From NCBI GenBank assembly GCA_021234155.1, contig JAJEKV010000063.1:838947-902946 (forward strand): a stretch of 64,000 bases of DNA, read 5' to 3'. The notes under the pieces were generated by a model. It had not been told where the DNA came from and did not search any database. It saw only the letters and a program-made list of their open reading frames with translations. The stretch is from Isoetes taiwanensis (Eukaryota; Streptophyta; Lycopodiopsida; Isoetales; Isoetaceae). Below are positions 56,454-64,000 of this stretch, piece after piece; the first letter of the stretch is position 1; each line of letters opens with the position of its first letter. Made by a program: the position numbers and the translations under genes.

Positions 56454-59400
56454 TCCTTGCTTAAACTTGGTGCGTCCGGCTAACGTGAAAGTGCTCTGCG
56501 CGACATCATGGCCGCTTTTTAACCGGCAATAGCGTCCATTGTAACTTGCGTACATGGCTGCCTCGAGGTCCATACTATTCCATGGAGTCAAAGTGGGCGA
56601 AGGAAAAGTACATGCCTTCGACAAGCACCACAACTTGCCCTTTGGAGATACCGGATTGTAGTGTCTATGGAAGTTATTCTCGACGGAAGCATTGGTTTGC
56701 CATATCCTAAACCGGAATTTACAACACTCGAGGATTCGCGAGGGAGTTTTATTTTGTGGCCAGTATGGTGGATAGCTACCCTTACACAAGAACACTGAAA
56801 TATCCACACCGCTGCTTGATTAAAAAAATTGATTGGTCAGGTTGCAAGCACCTAAAAGCCCTTCCGTGAATAATTTTGAGGCATTTCAAGGGGCGAGCTA
56901 GTAGAGAAAAGTTGCACACTACTCCATGATCGCCACAACATTCCCTATGCCCTTGGGGTGATCATCTTCATTGACCCTAATCGGTGGTCGGTGACATGAG
57001 ATTGGGAGAAGACTACTTGGCGAACCATAATGAAGACATTCCCCTATGCGAGATAGGGCCAAGCCATGCGATGCCAAGCATGTCTTGAAATGCCACAGTT
57101 GCACGCGACGGTGAGGTGGCCGGTTGCTTTGGTGTTAGTAGACAATGTTCTTTGTGTCAACACTCATAAAGACTGCGAAATGGGCGGTCGTTGAAGCGAA
57201 CCCTATGCCATGCAAATTGAGCCCGAAAAGGCAACAAAGAGGACGTGACACAATGGTGAACCGGACCCCACGTTCATCTCCTCAGTGGCCACTAAAAGCC
57301 GGAGAGAAAAATCACGCTTTCCATTTTAGACTTTAAGTCTTCGCTCTTTGCATCGCGAAGATCTTTGCGCAAACTTCTCATCGAGGAGATAGCGTGTATG
57401 CGTGAGTTCTATTGGAACTTGCGAGCTTCGCACAAGACCACATTTGTTTTCAACATGTTAGACGCGTCCCATTCCGCGAACGGCACAGTCCGTAGGCGAT
57501 GCTAAATAATAAGCGGTATGCTTGAAAGCATGGAAGAGAGCCTATGGTATACCAATGTCCACATTCTATAAGTGGCGAAGACTTTTCCTTGCTGGTCACG
57601 GAGTTGCCGAGCATGGTAACACCCGGGACGCGAAAAGCCGAGGCCTCACACTCTCACGGAAGGCCATACTCTCTATGTACATCGATGAGAATGCGAGAGG
57701 CGATGCCCCACAGGATCCAAAATCACTACTTGAAGGGCGAGAGAGAGAATGTGAAGAGGCTCCCCTCTGTCCTAACTAAAAGGACATTCTTCAAGAGGTG
57801 GGCGCCAATGTGATGGAGATGACGGGCAAGCACATCTCACATTCTTCATTCTCACGTGGGTGGAAGCAAAATCATTGAGGTTTGCAATAGCAAAGAGGAC
57901 AGCTTTTCTCTAAGTGCAATACTGTATTGTAATAAAAGAGAAATGGCTAAAACCAGAGATCCACGGAGAGAGAGAGAATTGCGATGGAAAGGAAGGAACA
58001 CATGATGACCCCAAAATCTCTTGTAGGAGCTTGTCTTGGTCATGGAGAGCTTTGTCCCATCGATCGTAGGACCAAAGCTCACTATCATACATGATAAGAT
58101 GGACCAAAACAAGACTATGATTCCAAGATCGGAGAAATTAGCCAAATCGGTATGGAGAGGTGAACGCTGAAAGTTAGTGTGGATTGCACTGATGCATGGC
58201 CATGGCACAGTGCCTTAGGACATTTCACTTTCGACCTTTGGAAGGATGATTCAAATTTTCATGTTGGTTCCTTGAATCATGCTATCAAAACCCCGGAGGA
58301 CACTTCCCAAAGACAATTGGGGTCATTTGAGAGAAGAAGCTCATACTCGAGGGCATGTGGGGAACCGCACTCCTAAAAAAGTCTTGAGGTTGAGAACCAA
58401 AAAACAATTGCCTTCGGGGTAGACTTTGTAGCACCTCCTAAGCAAGCAAAGGCAATTTAAGAGGCTACCTGCGGCGGCTCTACTTGCGGACTAGACAATC
58501 TGCTTGAGCAGGCAAAACAAGAATATCTCTTCTCTTACCTATCCTATCTTGTGTGGTTGGGGTGTTTTTGATCAAATACTGAGTTGGCTTCATGATGGTA
58601 GGCCACACTCATGATGACATTGATGCGCCTCTTGGTAACTATTCAACGCAATCGCGCAGGTCTGATGCTTTAACTATTCGGGAACTAATGCAACTCTTCC
58701 GGTGAATGTAGCACAAAGGCACCGACACCATACCTTGTTACCAGGTTCCCGATTGGAAGGGGTTAAGTAAAGGTTACATTCCCGATAAGAAGGACCGTTT
58801 GGTTGGTCACTTGGAGCCCTGTTATTCAAGTTCTGCATGAATGATGGGTGGCCATTAATGTATTACAAGATGAGACCTGGTCATAGAGAATGGTTGCCGA
58901 AAAGGGTATTCGGATGTGGAAAGCGAGATGACAATGGTTTCCCAAAGATCTGATTGGCTCGCCCAAGGCTGTCGGGCCATATGCATGCCTCAAGGACATA
59001 GGAGCATTGAGGTGGAGTCATTCAAAATACATTATGCATTGGGCTAACATCTCGGGGGTGGCTGGTGAACTTCGTGGTCTAATACCTACATGAACGAGGT
59101 CATGGACTCTTGGTGCGGTGATCGTGTGCTAGGTGAAGTACCCCCCGCAATCGAAATTGAGAACTTCGGCCCCAAACAAGGCAAGTTGTGCTTCAAGAGC
59201 TTTGAATCTATTAGGTCGATCGATATGACGCCCTTTCCATTTTGTCTATGTTGGGCCCGCTAAGGATAAACCCAAGAATGCGATGGAGATATTTGACCCA
59301 TACCAAGATGTACAGAAAAGGTATGTTTCTTCTTGTGAGACCATCGATGCATGTCCTACATGGTTAGCGTATGTGGAAGAGGATCCAATACAAGATCCCA

Positions 59401-59760
59401 CGCCCCTCATTATAACGAGGTTTTGTTTTCTTGGTGGGAGCCTCGTGGCTAGGAAAGGCACCCGTCGCGCAACAATATCGGGATCTTTGGCATAAGAAGT
59501 GGAGGCCGAATTCTAATGACAGACCACGCTTATCGACCCTCTCAAAACGATAGACTATGCTTGGTTTGTGGAACCGCCATTATTGGTTGTGATACCTCCT
59601 ATTGTAGGAATCCATTTCTGAGGAATTGCTTGCTAAAGAGGCATCCGAGGAAGGAGATGAAACTTGAGTCTTACAGTACATTAAAGCATTTCACAATAGA
59701 CTATTTATTATCCATGACATCACTACAATAGACTATTTATTATTCATTAGTCTTGCATTT
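56454..59760 (+). pseudogene. DUF7869-like transposon protein, decayed
   Basis: Fragments in shifting frames form one long coding region: TTFVFNMLDASHSANGTVRR (57430-57495), GIPMSTFYKWRRLFLAGHG (57551-57607), ITGKHISHSSF-like text near 57820, HFTFDLWKDDSNFHVGSLNH (58220-58280), LDN...QEYLFSYLSYLVWLGCF (58495-58570), and VGHTHDDIDA (58594-58623), then AMEIFDPYQDVQK (59282-59320) and WLAYVEEDPIQDPTP. The LDN-E-N and GHTHDDID pair is the hallmark of the DUF7869 family, multi-copy proteins of probable transposon origin. Many indels prevent translation. It abuts the 3' LTR and may be the host repeat into which the retrotransposon inserted, but no left part was found before 43.3 kb. Confidence 0.55.
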
Positions 59761-60200
59761 TCCTCTTAACACAAGAGCTCTTACACTATAACATGTTGAA
59801 TGGGTGATTCATTCATCTTCGGGATCGTAGTAGTGATCCCCGATATGTCATAGCTCATGCGCGCCAGCCAAATGGATGGATCATCACCTTGCAATTGATG
59901 CAGGGCAACGAATCTCGGCCCCAAAGCTTTCTTCGGTAGGGATCAAGAAGAAGATGCACATCTAGGCAACCAACAAGATCAGTGGCTCATTGAGCACTTG
60001 ATAATAATCGATGTGGTTGAATTGATGAAGGCGAAAAATCCATGGGAGATGAATGAACTTTAGCCCTAAGTGAGAAGTTTTTATAGTGAGGAAGAATTAT
60101 TGGGGTAGACTTTACCCCAATATATTGCGATGTATAAGACGTTGTATACATACAAGTATAATACATCTTTAGGTATGGATATGTTTTGTGGATTCATGAT
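59761..60200. other. Non-coding flank
   Basis: AT-rich sequence with no recognisable coding content. Confidence 0.4.
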
Positions 60201-60405
60201 GGTAGAAGTTTTTTGTGCTTTAGTAATTCAGGTGTGATTGAAAAGCTTGCGGATATAGTGGAAGTCGAAGAGCACACCCTACACTACACTTTCGGGTATG
60301 ATGGTAGAAGTTTTTGTGCTTTAGTAATTCGGGTGTGATTGAAAAGCTTGCGATATAGTGGAAGTCGAAGAGCACACCCCTACACTACACTTCGGGTATG
60401 ATACA
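60200..60405. repeat. Tandem duplication of about 100 bp
   Basis: The block from atgatggtagaag through cactacactttcgggt occurs twice head to tail with a few one-base indels, most in runs of T or C. Confidence 0.9.
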
Positions 60406-61007
60406 TCAAACAATATTCATTGTGCTATTACATCCTTACATAGTTTATAGGTGCTCATACCATTATTATATCATAAAAGAATCTGATGAGTCATTCGCGA
60501 TAACATTGATTCACTCATCATCAACATCAAAACTTCGTGATGCTATTGACTCATAGATCTCTGATCGGGAAGCCGATTAAATGTGGACTTTAACACGGTG
60601 AGCTTCTTGCAAGCACTAAGCGGGACCATCGACCTTAGATTAGAGCCATGGATCAATATTAACACCATTTCTTGCGCATTCATTCGGATCGTTGTAGCTC
60701 AAGTAGCACTTGAAAGATCGGATGTGCTTTCGGGCGAAGGCATCGAGGAAGCCATGGAAGATGAATGATCTCTACCCCGAAATCGAATTTTGTTTTTATA
60801 GTGAAGTGAAATTATTGATGTGAATTATTGGTGTAGAATGTAGGGCCATTATTGGGCTTCTACAAGTATCATGTACATGTACAAGTATAACACATAATTT
60901 GTATGTATATGTGTATGTTAATTACCTCATGTTTGTTGGGCTCGAGAACTAGGTGAAAGTATTCGTGCTTGAGCAAATAAGGTGTGCTTAAAATTCTCAA
61001 AATTGCG
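60406..61007. other. Intergenic, no gene recognised
   Basis: Short ORFs only; a 61-codon frame at 60583-60768 has no motif. Confidence 0.4.
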
Positions 61008-61379
61008 TTATTTTATCCAATTAATGAAATCATGCTTTAATGGAAGGAAGCCTGTGTCCTGGAGCAAGATCTGATATGGGACCGTGGATTTTACTCCCAG
61101 TGCCCGGGCCAAGAAGGCCTTCTGTACCTGTTCTAGGTCGTTCCAAGTGGTGAGGGATATCACTGGCCCCCACACTTCTGCCCCATAGAGGAGGACCGGT
61201 TCAACCAAGGCCCTGAATAAGTGTGCCTGGTGACCCCATGCATACAGCTCTGCCTTGTGACTGTTGTTTTGCATTGCATACAGGGCTTTCCAGCCTGCAG
61301 TGACCCGTAAGGAAAGAGGAGGTGGTTTCAACTTTCGAGAGGAGGAAACAATCATATAAAGAAGAGGTTTGAAATTCAA
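61008..61379 (-). pseudogene. LINE ORF2 fragment (RT thumb region)
   Basis: The minus strand reads TAGWKALYAMQNN, LFRALVEPVLLYGAEVWGP and LEQVQKAFLARALGVKS, the block after the catalytic core that in LINE A reads IKALFAMQKQ...VVLHGCEVWGP. It is truncated on both sides, without RT catalytic motif or tail. A related but diverged family member. Confidence 0.75.
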
Positions 61380-62549
61380 CCAGACGAATAAAAGTGTACA
61401 ATTTATGTGTCATTATGACTATAATTTGCAAGTAAACTAAGCTAAGGTATTTCATATCGTGCCGTATCAACAATTTGGTTGTTAATAAGAGAATTGCAAG
61501 TGCAATGTGTGATTTGTAAGTTATAGTTCGAGTCAAAATTTAAAATCATAAAGGGGTGAATAAGTTGTTTGTGTTCATTTGTATTCAATTGGCAAAAAGG
61601 ATGTGAGACATAAAACAATAAGAATATAAAAACCTACAGAATCAACCCCAAAGTGGTCATATATCAGCAATTTATAATTTATTAATTAGACAACTGCAAG
61701 TGCAGTGTGTGGAGTGTGTGGTTTGTGATATGTTAAGTCTGAGTCTGAATTTTTTTATTAATTGCACAAGACAATAAACATAATAGATTGTGGAGGCTAT
61801 TTTATATTATCTTTTGTATTTCTTTCTGCACCTACAAAGATGCAAATTGCTTGACCCAAGGAAGGACAAAGGTTTGGGACAAAAAAGAAAACTAGAAATA
61901 AAACCTAATTATCTATCAAAAAAAAGGAAAAAAAAAAACATGTAAATCCAGCACAAAGTGGCCGTTTATCTTTCAAAAAGAAACCAACGAATCAGATAGG
62001 CTCCAAACTATGTGGCCGTTAAAGGGAAATCAACGGCAGAGATGCAGCACCCACAAAGCAGGAGTGCATCCTAGCCGCGTATCTGTTTCCTCTACGAGTC
62101 CGGACCGTTTGCTTGCAAAAAGACTCAAACAAAAACAGGACTCGAAGAGGACCCCTCCTTTGTGAATTTGACCGTTGGGAGCAACGGCTATGTCTTCAAT
62201 TCCTGTATTTTGTACTTCATATCCACCGGAATGCAAGCTGCGCCCTATTTTTCATCAATCCACCCTCTCAAATCCGCCTTACCTTGCCATAATTCCTCCA
62301 AATTCCGGCATTAGATCATCAAAAATCGCCCAAAACGGTGTCAGATTAACCAAAATCCGTGTTAGATGATTCAAAACTGCCCACAATTCATCCAATGTCG
62401 TGCTGCAGATTTGTGTAAAAGCAAGCACAGCACCGGATTTGAGCTCAAACTCATTGGGCTCTGCAGAATTGTTGCAGAATTCTGTAGAAATTGAGGTGGG
62501 TTGATCTGCTTTGGGTAATTCCGGCGTTGGAATTTGGAGGTGAAGAAAA
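61380..62549. other. Upstream region of the TPR gene
   Basis: AT-rich intergenic DNA to about 62000, then a more mixed stretch that should include the promoter and 5' UTR of the gene starting at 62550. No TATA box or other motif can be pinned down with confidence. Confidence 0.4.
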
Positions 62550-64000
62550 ATGCTGAGTGATCATCGATACGGTCTGGCTTCTTCGGCCTCGAATGTTTTA
62601 GGAGGCCAAAGAATGAGCAAATCCGCTCCATGTTCTCCGATCAAGCCATTGATCAAAAGGACGCCGGCTCGAGCAGATTCGTTTCATGTCATTCACAAAG
62701 TACCTGTCGGAGATTCGCCCTATGTCAGGGCCAAACATGTCCAGGTTTGATCGCAAACTTATTCTGTACTCTGTATCAGTAAATCTGGTGATTAAACATC
62801 TTGTACTTGAAAAATTGGGAAAAAATTCGAGCTCTAGTTTGTGGGTTTTGCAAATTCTGTGGAAGGGTTTCTTCCTGTTTCTAGGAAATTAATGGATTAA
62901 ATCGAGGTCTGTTTGGACGGATTTGTCTGTTCTTGCTTAATTTGAGAGCTAATCTGCTCTGTTTTTTGATGGGTTCGAAGGTTTAATGGTGTATTTTTGT
63001 TTTGCAGCTTGTAGACAAGGATCCGGAGAGGGCAATAGCGTTATTTTGGGCAGCGATAAATGCAGGAGATAGGGTGGATAGTGCTCTAAAGGATATGGCG
63101 ATTGTGATGAAGCAGCAAAATCGGCCGGAAGAAGCGATTGAGGCAATTAAATCTCTTCGAAGCCGATGCTCTGATCAATCTCAAGAATCGCTGGACAATG
63201 TCTTGTTAGATCTTTACAAGGTAAGCCGCTGTTATTCTTCTTCCGATTAATGCAAGAATTTGCCCACTGCAGAATTTTTTTTCTTTAAATCTCTGTTCTA
63301 AGATGGATTCTCATCGTTTTTTCTTCCAATTCAGAGGTGCGGAAGGCTTGACGACCAAATTGCTCTGCTCAAGCATAAGCTGCACCTCATCCATCAAGGA
63401 TTAGCATTCAACGGGAAAAGGACCAAAACTGCCCGATCTCAGGGCAAAAAATTCCAAGTGTCAATCGAACAGGAAGCAACCAGGTTGCTGGTAAGCAATT
63501 CAACAAAATTCTACATGCTCTTCAAATAATTTCTCCCTTTTTGCATCAATCTGATCTGTTCCGGCTATTGCAGGGAAATTTAGGTTGGGCTTATATGCAG
63601 CAATCCAATTATGCTGCAGCGGAAGCAGTATACAGGTGAGAATTTGCTTTATTAATCCGCAGCTCATAATAATTTGCCGAAGAAGGGTTGTTTCTGATTA
63701 AAAAAAAAAATTGAAATTCCGATGCAGGAAAGCTTTGTCGATCGAACCAGACAACAATAAGGTTTGCAATTTAGGGATTTGTTTGATGAAGCAAGGCAGG
63801 CTAGAAGAAGCAAAGCTTATGCTTCAAAGCGTAACTCCGGCGTCAACAGATAGCAGATGGGGTTCAGATTCGCACCTTAAATCTTATGAAAGAGCTCAGG
63901 AAATGCTGAGAGAGCTTGAAAATTCTACCGGATCTGCAGCTATGGAATTGGGTCCTCGAGCTTCTGGCTTTGGCGGATCGGAGCATACCCAAAATAATAA
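62550..64000 (+). CDS. SDI1/POLLENLESS3-like TPR protein, five exons, cut by window end
   Basis: Exons: 62550-62744, 63008-63220, 63335-63490, 63574-63635 and 63728 to beyond 64000; every intron has GT/AG ends and reading phase is kept. About 299 residues are visible. The N-terminus (MLSDHRYGLASSAS) leads to the family signature FHVIHKVPVGDSPYVRAKHV and QLVDKDPERAIALFWAAINA, followed by TPR-like helices (PEEAIEAIKSL; YKRCGRLDDQIALLKHKL), a basic linker (GKRTKTARSQGKKFQ) and two clear TPR units (GNLGWAYMQQSNYAAAEAVY; GICLMKQGRLEEAKLM). Relatives in Arabidopsis include MS5/TDM1 (meiotic exit) and SDI1/SDI2 (sulfur-starvation control of glucosinolates); which role applies here cannot be told. 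The start is supported by the in-frame signature and lack of an upstream alternative. It is the only clearly intact host gene in the window. Confidence 0.93.

Noticed and set aside
1..64000. tRNA, rRNA or other structured RNA genes
   Set aside because: No cloverleaf-like or rRNA sequence was recognised on reading; a covariance-model scan would be needed to exclude short or divergent ones.

Overview
The window is nuclear DNA of a land plant. It has an intron-rich gene of the plant-specific SDI1/POLLENLESS3 TPR family at the right edge, wrecked copies of plant organelle-related genes (a PPR protein and a plastid dicarboxylate translocator), L1-type LINEs and a large Ty3/gypsy element with an initiator-tRNA-Met primer site. 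The mix of PPR debris, several LINE lineages and a chromovirus-like element suggests a non-flowering vascular plant such as a fern, but the species cannot be fixed from the sequence. Apart from the right-hand gene almost everything is transposon, transposon debris or pseudogene.

Layout. 1-9.4 kb: a 1.56 kb near-perfect inverted repeat (foldback-type element) with dispersed fragments, a DiT and a PPR pseudogene, a 370-bp MITE and a decayed LINE. 11.0-12.7 kb: a long transposase-like ORF of unassigned family. 13.7-14.6 kb: a small RING-like multi-exon gene or gene relic on the minus strand. 14.7-18.2 kb: an internally deleted L1. 21.1-22.1 kb: an unknown minus-strand gene relic. 22.2-26.4 kb: a 2.6-kb tandem duplication. 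26.5-30.0 kb and 30.0-35.8 kb: two different LINEs placed tail to tail. 36.5-37.4 kb: a probable LINE tail. 37.9-41.9 kb: a broken minus-strand gene with a beta-class DNA-methyltransferase-like domain and a tentative ParB-like segment, interrupted by a hAT MITE with an 8-bp target duplication. About ten copies of a 14-16-bp palindrome (consensus RATCGCGnnnGCGATY) lie in and around this gene (37.6-43.3 kb).

The most striking object is the 13.1-kb LTR retrotransposon at 43.3-56.5 kb. Between its primer binding site and gag-pol it carries two extra gene cassettes. Each has a pair of about 65-bp hairpins roughly 190 bp apart, then a TATAAATA box, then an ORF. The first ORF begins with the histone H3 tail MARTKQT and ends with a recognisable H3/CENH3-type histone fold, so this retrotransposon appears to carry a histone H3 variant. 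The second ORF is not recognised.

56.5-59.8 kb holds a decayed ORF resembling DUF7869-type transposon proteins; 61.0-61.4 kb is a LINE scrap; 62.55 kb to the window edge is the clean five-exon TPR gene. ORFs in the 43-60 kb block are broken by many small indels concentrated in G/C-rich stretches, which may be partly an assembly or consensus artefact rather than biological decay.
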